Shown: positions 8,641-17,405 of the stretch, piece by piece
Layout: the number at the start of each line of letters is the position of its first letter
Position numbering within the stretch: the first letter of the stretch is position 1
Source: Turneriella sp942492915
GTDB taxonomy: Bacteria > Spirochaetota > Leptospiria > Turneriellales > Turneriellaceae
Length of the DNA: 64,000 nucleotides
Assembly: GCA_942492915.1 (NCBI GenBank)
Contig: OW818662.1
Span: 1,922,001-1,986,000, forward strand
Direction: 5' to 3'
Translations under genes and position numbers: made by a program
Notes under the pieces: generated by a model
The model's database searches: none
Told to the model about the DNA's origin: nothing
What the model saw: only the letters and a program-made list of their open reading frames with translations

Positions 8641-10668
8641 TTATTCACCGGCCGCTATCTGGGGCCCGGCTGCCGCGCACCGGATGTACGCGAGCATTAT
8701 ATCTGCCACTCGCTCCTGAGTTCGAGACGACGTGTCAATGAAAATGGCCTGCGGGGCTGGCCTTAACCCCCCAAATTCGCGATTTTCGTCATCGCGGTCC
8801 CGCGCTTCAATCTGCGCCTGCACTTGTTCGAGGGTAATTCCCGCTTGCTTCGCCTGAAATTCGGCCAACCGCCGCGCCGCCCGGGTGCGGCTGTCTGCGG
8901 TGAGAAAGAACTTATAGGCAGCCCCGACAAACACTTCCGTGCCCATATCGCGGCCGTCTGCAACGAGCGAAAACCGCGTCGCCGCTTCGACGAGCACATC
9001 GCGTACGCGCTCCCGCAGGTAGCGAGCGTCGGCCACCGGTTTGATACGCGACGCGATTTCAGGTGAGCGGAGTTCTTCGCTCAGTTCGCGCCCGCTCACC
9101 AGCACGTGCTGCTTTCCGTCGCTACCGAAAGATATCTCAAGAGCAATCTCAGAAAGATATGCCTTGAGTTCGCTGTTGCCTTCGATCGCCTTCGCCCAGT
9201 CACCTGCCGGCTCGAGCTGGCAAAACTTCTCATATCCGGCCCAGGTAAATGCCCGATACAGTGCACCGGAATCGACCTGGTTATACCCGAGCGCCTTCGC
9301 GACCGTATAAGCCACGGTTGATTTGCCAGAACCCGCGGGCCCGTCGATGGTGATAACTTCGATTTTTTTGTGTTCGGGTGCTCTGCCTGCCGTGACGAAC
9401 TTCAACTTCTCGTAGAACGACGGAAAACTGGTTTCTATCCACTGCTTGCCATCGATTTCAAGACCACCGCCGCCCGCAAGGTTCGCAATCTCGAAAGACA
9501 TCACAATGCGGTGGTCCATGTGCGGTTCAATTTTTCCGCTCAAAATATGGTGAGGATTTCCCTCTAATTCAAGACCGTCATCGTGCTCTGTTACCTGCAC
9601 GCCGCATACCTTGAGGTTTTGCGCCATGATCGCGATGCGATCAGATTCTTTCACGCGCAGTTCTTTGGCATCGCGGTAAGAAAACCTGCCGCTCGCAAAA
9701 GCACCGGCGATTGTGAGTACCGGTATCTCATCGATGAGTGACGGAATGCTGTCTGCCGGCAGGCGCACACCCTTGAGGCGTGAAGAGCGCACCATCACGT
9801 CGCCGCCCTTCTCACCGCATTCATCGCGCTGCGGCAGAATCTCAATCGCGGCGCCCATGTCTCTAAGGGTCTGAAGATACCGATCGCGAAACGGGTTCAG
9901 CAACACTCCGCGCAGCACGATTTCGCTGTCGGGCACCAAGCTTGCACCGACGGCAAAAAATGCCGCCGATGAAATATCTCCCCATATATTGTAATCACGC
10001 GCCTCTGGCCGGGCCCCTGCAGGCATGCGAATAGTATTGCCTTCGCGCGCGATGCCGACACCGGCAAATCGCAGCATGTTCTCTGTATGGTCACGCGAGG
10101 GAATCTTTTCAGTGAGCGTGAGCTCGGCCCCTGAAGCGAGCGCAGCCAGCATTACCGCTGACTTTACCTGCGCCGAGCCAAGCGTCTCGGTGAATTCAAC
10201 GTTCTGAATTCTTGTCCCGTGAATGCGCACCGGCAGACAATCGGTATCGCTCAGCCATTCAAACTTCGCGCCAAGTTTTTCGAGTGGAGCCAGCACGCGC
10301 CGCATCGGACGCTTTCTGAGGCTCTCGTCGCCATCGATGACGGCGCTGACACCTTCAAGGCCGGCGACGAGTCCCATGATGAGACGGGCACCCGTACCAG
10401 AGTTACCACAGTCAATAACCGTGGAAGGTGACTTCAAAGTCTTCACTCCGCCCGATTCAATTCGGAAAGCACGGGGGCTCGCTGACCCGCCATCGGCGGG
10501 CAGAGCTGTAACGCGTGCACCGAGTGCCTGCATCGCCTTCAGCGTGTTCATCGTGTCGGCGGCATCGAGAAAGTTGGTGATCGTCGAAGTGCCATTCGCG
10601 AGTGTCGCGAGAATTGCCGCCCGGTGCGAAAGGGATTTATCACCGGGAAAAGTCAGGGTTCCGCGCAT
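8641..10668 (-). CDS. aroA-cmk: Fused EPSP synthase / cytidylate kinase
   Basis: One frame encodes two enzymes. Residues 1-430 are 3-phosphoshikimate 1-carboxyvinyltransferase (shikimate pathway): GDKSLSHRA, GNSGTGARLIMGL, SAQVKSA and SRDHTE are visible, the last two being typical of class II-type enzymes. After a short linker, residues 440-675 are CMP kinase with P-loop GPAGSGKS, DSGALYRAF, GRDMGT and RDRDDENR. Both halves look complete with no stop or frameshift. Two in-frame ATGs exist (10674 and 10668); the GGAGG at 10677-10681 is well spaced only from 10668, which is chosen. The gene heads the rpsA run. Confidence 0.95.
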   Translation of the reverse strand: MRGTLTFPGDKSLSHRAAILATLANGTSTITNFLDAADTMNTLKAMQALGARVTALPADGGSASPRAFRIESGGVKTLKSPSTVIDCGNSGTGARLIMGLVAGLEGVSAVIDGDESLRKRPMRRVLAPLEKLGAKFEWLSDTDCLPVRIHGTRIQNVEFTETLGSAQVKSAVMLAALASGAELTLTEKIPSRDHTENMLRFAGVGIAREGNTIRMPAGARPEARDYNIWGDISSAAFFAVGASLVPDSEIVLRGVLLNPFRDRYLQTLRDMGAAIEILPQRDECGEKGGDVMVRSSRLKGVRLPADSIPSLIDEIPVLTIAGAFASGRFSYRDAKELRVKESDRIAIMAQNLKVCGVQVTEHDDGLELEGNPHHILSGKIEPHMDHRIVMSFEIANLAGGGGLEIDGKQWIETSFPSFYEKLKFVTAGRAPEHKKIEVITIDGPAGSGKSTVAYTVAKALGYNQVDSGALYRAFTWAGYEKFCQLEPAGDWAKAIEGNSELKAYLSEIALEISFGSDGKQHVLVSGRELSEELRSPEIASRIKPVADARYLRERVRDVLVEAATRFSLVADGRDMGTEVFVGAAYKFFLTADSRTRAARRLAEFQAKQAGITLEQVQAQIEARDRDDENREFGGLRPAPQAIFIDTSSRTQERVADIMLAYIRCAAAGPQIAAGE

Positions 10669-10805
10669 CGGCATGCCTCCCGAAACGGTAAAAGAGAGAG
10701 GCCGTAAAGAACTATGGATACCTGCCCCGGTTTACAGGCCGGTAAGGTTGTGCAGTGTGACCTCATGGATGCAATCGCCCGGCGGTTAATATGAGAGAGG
10801 CTTTT

Positions 10806-12455
10806 ATGAATATTTTGCGATACCTGTTGCTGGTAGCCGCAGTTTGCGGGGCAACGGCACCCGTTTTCGCCGCGCGAATTGCGGTGAGCGATTTTCAAGT
10901 GCAGTCGGCGAACCCTGACTACCGCTTTCTCGGCAAAGGTTTTACTGAGTTCGTCAGCATCGAGATGTCCAAAGCTGAGCGCATAGAGGTCATCGACCGC
11001 GAGAAACGCCTTGAGACTTTGCGTGAAATTGAGCTGAGCCAGACGGGCCTCGTCGACGAAAAAGCACAGATCGAGGCAGGGCGCATGCTGACGGCCGAAT
11101 ATATTGTTTTCGGAAACGTCTACGACATCAACAACCAGCTCTCAATCACTGTGAAGATCGTCGAAACCGCAACATCAAAAATTATCTTTCAGGAAAAAGT
11201 ATCAGGCAAACTGTCGCAATATGATTCGCTCTCGGCGGCCGTCACAGAAAAGATTTTGACGAAGCTCAACATTCTGACTCCCGACTCGGTACGGCGCAAG
11301 AGCACAGAGAATGTCAATCGGCAAGAAGCGGTCGCACTGCAACTCTCGAGTGCCGTCGATGCGATTGACCGCAAAGACATTGCAGGTGCCGAGAAGTCAC
11401 TGCGCGCGGCGAAAAAACTCGACCCCGAAAATGAAGCAGTGACGCTGTTCTTACAGAAGCTGGTGGTGAATACCGCAAAGTTCAAAACCATTTCGCAGGA
11501 ATATTTTCCGAATACGAACCCGGCGTTTCTTGGTTTCGCGCGGCATGACCGAATTTTTCTTTCGGCGGCGGTTGTGAACCTGCAAGAAACTACTACCAGA
11601 CTGAAATCCATCGACCGCACTGTGATTGAACAAGATATTCGGGCAAATTTGGGCTACCAGACACCGATCGGCAAACGCTGGGGAGCAGGGGTTGAAGCGA
11701 TTTTCTTTCATTATAAAGACGAGGTGGAGCAAAAACTGCCAGCAACGGTGCCTGGTGGCGACGGCCCCAGAGCGGGCGTGCTGACCAACCCCGACAGCTT
11801 CGGCGGCATTGGCTCGCTGAGTTATGCAGTAACGGATAACTTCTCAATCGGCACAGCCCTCGCACTCTACCAGCAGGTGAAGCGGCAGATGCTGAGCAGT
11901 TTGAACGGAGTTTCTGAAACCAATATCATTCGATCGCTGCAAGGCGGCTTCACGCTCGGCATCGCAGCAAAAAATGACAGGGGCACGGTTCTTTTCGATA
12001 CGCTCGTCGGGTATTCCACGCAGAGCACCTTCTTGCTCGACCCCGTAACGGTTCAGGTCGGGCAATCTGTGAAAGCGCCAATATACAATGAAAATACCCT
12101 CACGTTTGGCCTTTTCGGTAAGCGGGTGTTTCTGGCTCTGAAAGAGATTAACGACTTCTACCAGGACCGTGACTATTACGCGGCAAGACTGATTCCCGTA
12201 TTGGAAATCTGGCTGTTCAACGGCTTTGCGGTGCGGGGCGGCGCCGAGGGAAGTTACGCGCAGCTGAACAGCGAACGGTTCACAAACGCGGGTTGGGTCG
12301 CGGGCCTCTCCATGCGGGGTATTCGCTCCGGCTGGGATTTCGACATCAACTATACCGACCGCACCAGGCCCTCGCGCGTCATCACGGGCGAAATTATCCG
12401 CGAAGGTATCGTCTACTTCACACTCAGCAAATCGAACAATTTCGTTTCGCGCTGA
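10806..12455 (+). CDS. Secreted protein with CsgG/TolB-N-like domain
   Basis: 549 residues with a Sec signal peptide (MNILRYLLLVAAVCGATAPVFA). Residues 25-160 read like the CsgG/FlgO-type lipoprotein-assembly domain: RIAVSDFQ, a FVSIEMSK helix, RIEVIDRE, and AEYIVFGNVYDINNQLSITVKIVETATSKI. A helical, TPR-like piece follows (AVDAIDRKDIAGAEKSLRAA). The last 300 residues are rich in alternating strands and aromatic ends and could be an outer-membrane barrel; this last point is inference. GAGAGG at 10795-10800 fixes ATG 10806 as start. It is divergent from aroA-cmk. Substrate and partners are unknown. Confidence 0.75.
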   Translation: MNILRYLLLVAAVCGATAPVFAARIAVSDFQVQSANPDYRFLGKGFTEFVSIEMSKAERIEVIDREKRLETLREIELSQTGLVDEKAQIEAGRMLTAEYIVFGNVYDINNQLSITVKIVETATSKIIFQEKVSGKLSQYDSLSAAVTEKILTKLNILTPDSVRRKSTENVNRQEAVALQLSSAVDAIDRKDIAGAEKSLRAAKKLDPENEAVTLFLQKLVVNTAKFKTISQEYFPNTNPAFLGFARHDRIFLSAAVVNLQETTTRLKSIDRTVIEQDIRANLGYQTPIGKRWGAGVEAIFFHYKDEVEQKLPATVPGGDGPRAGVLTNPDSFGGIGSLSYAVTDNFSIGTALALYQQVKRQMLSSLNGVSETNIIRSLQGGFTLGIAAKNDRGTVLFDTLVGYSTQSTFLLDPVTVQVGQSVKAPIYNENTLTFGLFGKRVFLALKEINDFYQDRDYYAARLIPVLEIWLFNGFAVRGGAEGSYAQLNSERFTNAGWVAGLSMRGIRSGWDFDINYTDRTRPSRVITGEIIREGIVYFTLSKSNNFVSR

Positions 12456-12501
12456 ATGAGGTTTACACCCTCGACTGGGCAGGGCTCACCGGTCACCCAC
12501 C

Positions 12502-14151
12502 ATGAGCCGCAGCAAAAAAATTCAGCACAAACCCATGACGCGCGAAGAGAAGCGCGTCATTTTTGCCGCCTCTCTTGGCACAGTGTTCGAATGGTATGAC
12601 TTCTATCTTTATGGTTCGCTCGCCGGCATCATCAGCAAACAATTCTTCTCGGGAGTAAACGAGACAACGGCGTTCATCTTCGCGCTCATGGCATTCGCCG
12701 CTGGGTTCGCCGTACGCCCGTTCGGCGCAATAGTTTTCGGCAGGCTCGGTGACCGCGTCGGCCGCAAACATACATTTCTGATAACAATCCTCATTATGGG
12801 TGTTTCAACGGCGCTCGTCGGCATCTTGCCCTCTTACGCCACGATCGGTGTGACCGCGCCGATTATTCTCGTGTCTCTGCGTCTGCTGCAGGGCCTCGCG
12901 CTAGGCGGTGAATATGGCGGCGCTGCAACCTACGTCGCTGAGCATGCGCCGCACGGCCGCCGGGGCTTCTATACCAGCTTCATTCAGACCACCGCAACGC
13001 TTGGCCTCTTTATGTCATTACTCGTCATATTAGGATGCAGAACCGTTTTCAAATCAGACTTCGATCTCTGGGCATGGCGCATTCCGTTTCTGCTTTCGAT
13101 CGTGTTGCTCGCCATCTCGGTCTATATTCGCCTGCAGCTCAGCGAATCGCCCGTGTTTCAGCGCATGAAGGCCGAAGGCAAGACGTCGCACTCACCCCTC
13201 AGAGATTCATTCGCCAAATGGGGTAATCTAAAAATTGTGCTGTTCTCGCTGCTCGGCGGCACCGCAGGCCAGGCAGTCGTCTGGTACACAGGACAGTTCT
13301 ACGCGCTTTTCTTTCTGCTGCAGATTCTCAAAGTCGAAGCAGAGACCGCAAACCTGCTGATCGCAGGGGCATTGCTGATCGCAACGCCTTTCTTTCTTTT
13401 TTTTGGCGCTCTATCTGACCGCATCGGCCGCAAGCCGATAATTCTGCTCGGATGCCTTCTCGCGGCTGCCACGTATTTTCCGATTTTTAAGGGCCTCACT
13501 CTCTATGCAAATCCCGCACTCTACAACGCGGGTAAATCGAGCCCTGTCGTTGTATTCGCCGACCCTGCAACGTGCAGCTTTCAATTTGATCCGATCGGGT
13601 CGGCGAAGTTCACGAGTGGATGCGATATTGCAAAGGGCATTTTGGCAAAGCGCGCAGTCTCTTATACAACGCGAGCCGCGCCACCAACTTCTGAGACTGT
13701 GGTAAAGGTCGGCACAAGCGAAGTTATCATCGCTGACGGGCACCGGCTTGGGGCCGCGGAGTTCAGAGCACAATTCGCCGCGCATGAGAACCAGATCGGT
13801 CAGGCTGTCTTGACTGCAGGTTACCCCGCGAAGGCCGACCCTGAAAAAGTAAACAACCCCATGGTACTGCTTTTGCTCACGCTGCTCGTCGTGTACGTGA
13901 CGATGGTCTACGGGCCGATTGCGGCGTGGCTCGTCGAACTTTTCCCGACGAATATTCGCTACACATCGATGTCTCTGCCCTACCACATCGGCAATGGCTG
14001 GTTCGGCGGTTTTCTGCCGACCGTAGCATTCGCGATGGTCGCAGCCACCGGCGACATCTATTATGGGCTGTGGTACCCGGTGAGTGTAGCGGCCGTTTCA
14101 GGCTTGATCGGAATATTTTTTCTGCCCGAAACGCACCATCGCGAAATCTGA
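12502..14151 (+). CDS. MHS-family (ProP-like) major facilitator transporter
   Basis: 549-residue inner-membrane proton symporter. The N-terminal signature SLGTVFEWYDFYLYGSLAG and the loop motif GRLGDRVGRKHTF, with LGGEYGGAATYVAEHAP, identify the metabolite:H+ symporter branch that includes ProP and KgtP. The second-half motif GALSDRIGRKPIIL is also present. A hydrophilic insert of about 110 residues (around 335-450, with a Cys pair) separates two late membrane helices and makes the protein longer than the usual 430-450. Such inserts are seen in some family members. The substrate cannot be named. Confidence 0.88.
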   Translation: MSRSKKIQHKPMTREEKRVIFAASLGTVFEWYDFYLYGSLAGIISKQFFSGVNETTAFIFALMAFAAGFAVRPFGAIVFGRLGDRVGRKHTFLITILIMGVSTALVGILPSYATIGVTAPIILVSLRLLQGLALGGEYGGAATYVAEHAPHGRRGFYTSFIQTTATLGLFMSLLVILGCRTVFKSDFDLWAWRIPFLLSIVLLAISVYIRLQLSESPVFQRMKAEGKTSHSPLRDSFAKWGNLKIVLFSLLGGTAGQAVVWYTGQFYALFFLLQILKVEAETANLLIAGALLIATPFFLFFGALSDRIGRKPIILLGCLLAAATYFPIFKGLTLYANPALYNAGKSSPVVVFADPATCSFQFDPIGSAKFTSGCDIAKGILAKRAVSYTTRAAPPTSETVVKVGTSEVIIADGHRLGAAEFRAQFAAHENQIGQAVLTAGYPAKADPEKVNNPMVLLLLTLLVVYVTMVYGPIAAWLVELFPTNIRYTSMSLPYHIGNGWFGGFLPTVAFAMVAATGDIYYGLWYPVSVAAVSGLIGIFFLPETHHREI

Positions 14152-14210
14152 AAACCCGGGGACGTGCGAGTTGGATGCCAGCAACGGCAAGCACAACTCA
14201 CTCGTCATGG

Positions 14211-14861
14211 TTATTTCTTCAACAGTTTTAACGCGTGGTTCCAGCCACCGCCTGTCATGCCCGGAATACACCAGAGTATGCAGAGCGGCTCAATGGCACG
14301 CGCTGCCGTGTCGGCTCCCATATCTTCTGGTTCAAAGCCGAATTTTAGAAGAATTTCAGAAACGGTCTGCTTGGCCGCCTTGTCGTTTCCGCAGATGAAC
14401 ATCGTCGGCGTCGAGGCGAACTGTGGATTCACCATGTGCGGACCGCCGATCATACTGAATGCTTTGACAAAATGCGCCTGCGGATGCGCGGCCTGCAGGT
14501 CTTCCATGAGCGAACGATTCATCGCGCTGAAAAATCGAATGACGCCATTTTCAGGGGGCTTGTCATCAATCGGATTAGTCGGGTCGATAATCACTTTACC
14601 TCGCAAGTTTTCCGAGCCAGCCAGCTTCAACGCTTCACCGGCCACGCTCCCTTTGACCGCCAGCACGAGCACTTCACCGAAGGCAGCCGCCTCAGCAAAC
14701 GACCCGACGGTGAGCCCGGCTGCACTCTTTGCCTTGAATTCGGCAAGTTTGCCGGTGTCCCGGGTACCCATTTTGACTTCATACCCGTGCTTCAAAAAAC
14801 CGCCAGCGAGCGTTTGTGCGACACCGCCTGATCCCAGAATTCCTACTTTATTTGCCATCAT
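14211..14861 (-). CDS. NAD(P)-binding F420-oxidoreductase-like protein
   Basis: 216 residues with a Rossmann motif at the N-terminus (VGILGSGGVAQTLAGGF) followed by a basic residue pattern after strand two (MGTRDTGK) that suggests NADP(H). The rest follows the NADPH-dependent F420-reductase/YfjR-like fold (VLVLAVKGS, KVIIDPTNPID, FVKAFSMIGG). These are usually annotated only as NAD(P)-binding reductases, and F420 use is not implied. ATG 14858 is an equally good start. The gene is divergent from prs and its stop faces the MHS transporter. Confidence 0.75.
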   Translation of the reverse strand: MMANKVGILGSGGVAQTLAGGFLKHGYEVKMGTRDTGKLAEFKAKSAAGLTVGSFAEAAAFGEVLVLAVKGSVAGEALKLAGSENLRGKVIIDPTNPIDDKPPENGVIRFFSAMNRSLMEDLQAAHPQAHFVKAFSMIGGPHMVNPQFASTPTMFICGNDKAAKQTVSEILLKFGFEPEDMGADTAARAIEPLCILWCIPGMTGGGWNHALKLLKK

Positions 14862-15084
14862 TTCTTCCTTAGCTTTTTGCTGATTTCGCGTATTCTGCAG
14901 TGGGTTCTAAATTGCTCACACGGCAGGGCCAGCAGTCGAGAGTAGCATTGCCTTAGGCGTGCCAAGCATTTAAGGGGGATAGAAACCAACAACGAGGGCT
15001 GGCAAAGAATCTGAGCCTGCACCCCCTGTAACCGCCGCCCCATGCGCAAAGTTGAGTCAGGGGCACGTAAGCGTATTGAAATAG

Positions 15085-15112
15085 TTTACAGGGTGTCTTA
15101 AAACCATAATCT
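15085..15112 (+). promoter_or_regulatory. Possible sigma70 promoter for prs
   Basis: TTTACA at 15085-15090 and TAATCT at 15107-15112 are separated by 16 bases, 35 bases upstream of the prs ATG. The match is only moderate. The remaining sequence between the divergent start at 14861 and prs (about 285 bases) shows no other clear signal. Confidence 0.35.
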
Positions 15113-15147
15113 AGCCGATACGGCCGGCAAACCGGTTGTTTAATCTC

Positions 15148-16089
15148 ATGGTCGAAGCTGAACTCAAAGTACTTGCCGGGCGATCCAATTCGGGACTTGC
15201 ACAGGAAATCGCCGACTCACTCGGTATTGCTCTGGGCGGCATCGAGATCAAGCGTTTCAGCGACGGCGAAATTTCCGTGAAAATTTCAGAAAACGTACGC
15301 GGCAGCGACGTTTTCGTCATACAGTCTACATCCAACCCTGCGAATGACAACCTGATGGAGCTGATGCTCATCGTCGACGCGCTGCGCCGCGCATCGGCGA
15401 GAAGAATAACCGCTGTTATACCGTATTACGGTTATGCCCGGCAAGACAGAAAAGTCGAACCACGGGTGCCGATCTCGGCGAAAGTTGTCGCCACCATGCT
15501 CGAAGCCATCGGCGTCAAGCGCGTGCTATCAATGGATCTTCACGCCAACCAGATTCAGGGTTTCTTTGAGATCCCGGTCGATCACCTCTTCGGTGCGCCG
15601 ATTCTCGTAAAGTATTTCAAAGAGCTCGCAATGCCTGACCTCGTGATCGTTTCACCTGATTCGGGTGGTGCAGAGCGCGCGCGTTTTTTCGGCAAGCAGC
15701 TCGGTGCAAACATGGCGATCATCGACAAGCGCCGCGAACGCGCGAACGAAGCTGAAGTGATGAATATCGTCGGCAATGTCGAGGGCAAAAACTGCCTTCT
15801 GATCGACGACATGATCGATACGGCCGGCACCATCTGCAAGGCAGCCATTGCACTCAAAGAAAAAGGCGCCCTGAAAATAATCGCAGCAGCCACGCACGGT
15901 GTGCTATCGGGCAACGCGATACAGAATCTGATCGGCTCGCCGATCGACGAAGTCGTCGTGACGAACACATTGCAAATTTCTGACGAGAAGCGTTTTCCGC
16001 GTATGCGCGTGCTCTCTGTCGGTGCCATCTTCGGCACGGCAATACAGCGCATTCACGAAGAGCGTTCGGTCAGCTCATTGTTTCTATAA
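15148..16089 (+). CDS. prs: Ribose-phosphate pyrophosphokinase
   Basis: Makes PRPP from ribose-5-phosphate and ATP for nucleotide, His and Trp synthesis. The roughly 313-residue length is standard. Signature DLHANQIQGFFEIPVDHL, the ATP-loop segment RQDRKVEPRVPISAK and the PRPP loop LLIDDMIDTAGT are intact, with C-terminal EERSVSSLF. A TTG at 15136 is also in frame, but ATG 15148 agrees with the usual N-terminus (LKVLAGRSN close to the start). It is followed after 17 bases by rplY and then pth, an order known in several bacteria. Confidence 0.96.
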   Translation: MVEAELKVLAGRSNSGLAQEIADSLGIALGGIEIKRFSDGEISVKISENVRGSDVFVIQSTSNPANDNLMELMLIVDALRRASARRITAVIPYYGYARQDRKVEPRVPISAKVVATMLEAIGVKRVLSMDLHANQIQGFFEIPVDHLFGAPILVKYFKELAMPDLVIVSPDSGGAERARFFGKQLGANMAIIDKRRERANEAEVMNIVGNVEGKNCLLIDDMIDTAGTICKAAIALKEKGALKIIAAATHGVLSGNAIQNLIGSPIDEVVVTNTLQISDEKRFPRMRVLSVGAIFGTAIQRIHEERSVSSLFL

Positions 16090-16106
16090 ATCAGCAGGAG
16101 AATAAA

Positions 16107-16742
16107 ATGGAAAAGGCAACACTCAAGGCACAAAAGCGGGATGGCAAAATCGGCGGAAAAAATCTGCTGCGTTCGGGCATTATTCCGGCTGTGATCTATA
16201 ACCACGGCAAGAGCGAGAATATTCAGATCTTCGAGAAAGATACGCGCAAACTGTTTGCTCATGGCATTTCAGAATCGGTGCTCATCGACCTCGACATTGA
16301 AGGCAAAATCGAACAGGTATTCGTAAAAGACTACCAATCGCACCCGGTGAACGAAATGCTTCAACATCTCGACTTCTATCGCGTTTCGCAAGACGAGAAA
16401 CTGCGTACGCGTATCGCAGTACACGTTGAAGGCAAACCAGAGGGCGTAAAAAATGGTGGCGTACTTGAGATTTTCCTCACAGAAGTACCATACGAGACGT
16501 ACCCAAAACACCTTACAGAATTTCTCACTGTCGATATTTCGCATCTTGACATTGGCGGCTCACTTCACGTCAGCGATGTAAAGTTGCCCCCTGATAGCAA
16601 GATTCTGATGGACGCTCAAACGGTTATCTGCCACGTCACGCACGCCGCGAAAGAAGAAGAGGCGGCGCCTGCTGCTGCGGCGGCACCTGCTGCTGGTGCT
16701 GCGCCTGCTGCTGCTGCTAAAGCAGAACCTGCCAAGAAATAA
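16107..16742 (+). CDS. rplY: 50S ribosomal protein L25/CTC family
   Basis: 211 residues, the long CTC/TL5 form. N-terminal 5S-rRNA-binding domain (LKAQKRDGKIGGKNLLRSG, PAVIYNHGK) is followed by the beta-rich C-terminal domain (LDFYRV near residue 90, and VDISHLDIGGSLHVSDV). The tail is a low-complexity Ala/Pro run of about 35 residues. AGGAG at 16095-16099 gives a good ribosome site for ATG 16107. It binds 5S rRNA in the large subunit and sits between prs and pth. Confidence 0.95.
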   Translation: MEKATLKAQKRDGKIGGKNLLRSGIIPAVIYNHGKSENIQIFEKDTRKLFAHGISESVLIDLDIEGKIEQVFVKDYQSHPVNEMLQHLDFYRVSQDEKLRTRIAVHVEGKPEGVKNGGVLEIFLTEVPYETYPKHLTEFLTVDISHLDIGGSLHVSDVKLPPDSKILMDAQTVICHVTHAAKEEEAAPAAAAAPAAGAAPAAAAKAEPAKK

Positions 16743-16768
16743 ACAGGGTACTTGAATCAGCTGACTGA

Positions 16769-17398
16769 ATGGCGCTCTCGAATTTAAAACTTGTAATTGG
16801 TCTCGGTAATCCCGGAGACCGTTACATGAACAATCGCAAAAACATCGGCTTTAAAGTTGTCGATGTTCTCGCGAACAACACCGGCATTCAGATCAAAACG
16901 AAGAAGAAGAAATCTCTTCTGGGCCAGGGTGATTTTGAAGGCCATGATATTGTGCTGCTGAAACCGCAGACGTTCATGGACCTTTCGGGCGAAGCGGTGC
17001 TCTATATTGCTTCATTCTTGCGGGTGCAGGTGGCCAACATCATCGTTGTGCACGACGACATCACGCTTAAATATGGCGAGGTCGTTGTCGCGCAGGGGCC
17101 ACCTGAGATTCCCAACATTGGCGTTGAATCGATCGCACGCGGTCTGAAATCAGATAAGTTTGTGCGCATTCGCATGGGCGTGGGTCCGGTGAAAATCCGC
17201 GGCAAAGAATTCCCGAATCCCAAAGAAAATGAAATCAAAGCCTTCATGCTCTCTGACTTTACGCTCGAAGAGAACATGAAAATCATCGAAGTGATCAATG
17301 ACGCAGAAGCGGCATTGCGGTCAATTCTCACGCAAGATATCAAAGACGTTCTCGCGCGCTTCAAAATGGGCGCCAAATTTTCAAAGAATAACGCCTGA
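16769..17398 (+). CDS. pth: Peptidyl-tRNA hydrolase-like protein lacking the catalytic histidine
   Basis: 209 residues with the Pth fold and gene context. The signature GLGNPGDRY is intact, but the next motif, normally R-H-N, reads NRKNIGF: Lys24 replaces the general-base His (His20 in the E. coli enzyme). The M-N-x-S-G motif is TFMDLSG, so Asp71 replaces the conserved Asn, and the G-H-N-G loop is degraded to PNIG. The HDD motif (95-97) remains. The frame is undamaged, with normal length, so this is not a simple pseudogene. It may be inactive, altered in chemistry, or retained for another role. Start ATG 16769 has only a weak ribosome site. Confidence 0.8.
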   Translation: MALSNLKLVIGLGNPGDRYMNNRKNIGFKVVDVLANNTGIQIKTKKKKSLLGQGDFEGHDIVLLKPQTFMDLSGEAVLYIASFLRVQVANIIVVHDDITLKYGEVVVAQGPPEIPNIGVESIARGLKSDKFVRIRMGVGPVKIRGKEFPNPKENEIKAFMLSDFTLEENMKIIEVINDAEAALRSILTQDIKDVLARFKMGAKFSKNNA

Positions 17399-17405
17399 GG
17401 TACCG

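Noticed and set aside
14862..15147. Possible riboswitch or small RNA in the gap before prs
   Set aside because: No extended paired structure or known riboswitch core was recognised; only a weak promoter was noted.
16663..16739. Repeated GCTGCTGC tract at the rplY 3' end as a contingency (phase-variable) repeat
   Set aside because: It encodes the Ala/Pro tail common to L25/CTC proteins and the triplet units would not shift the frame.
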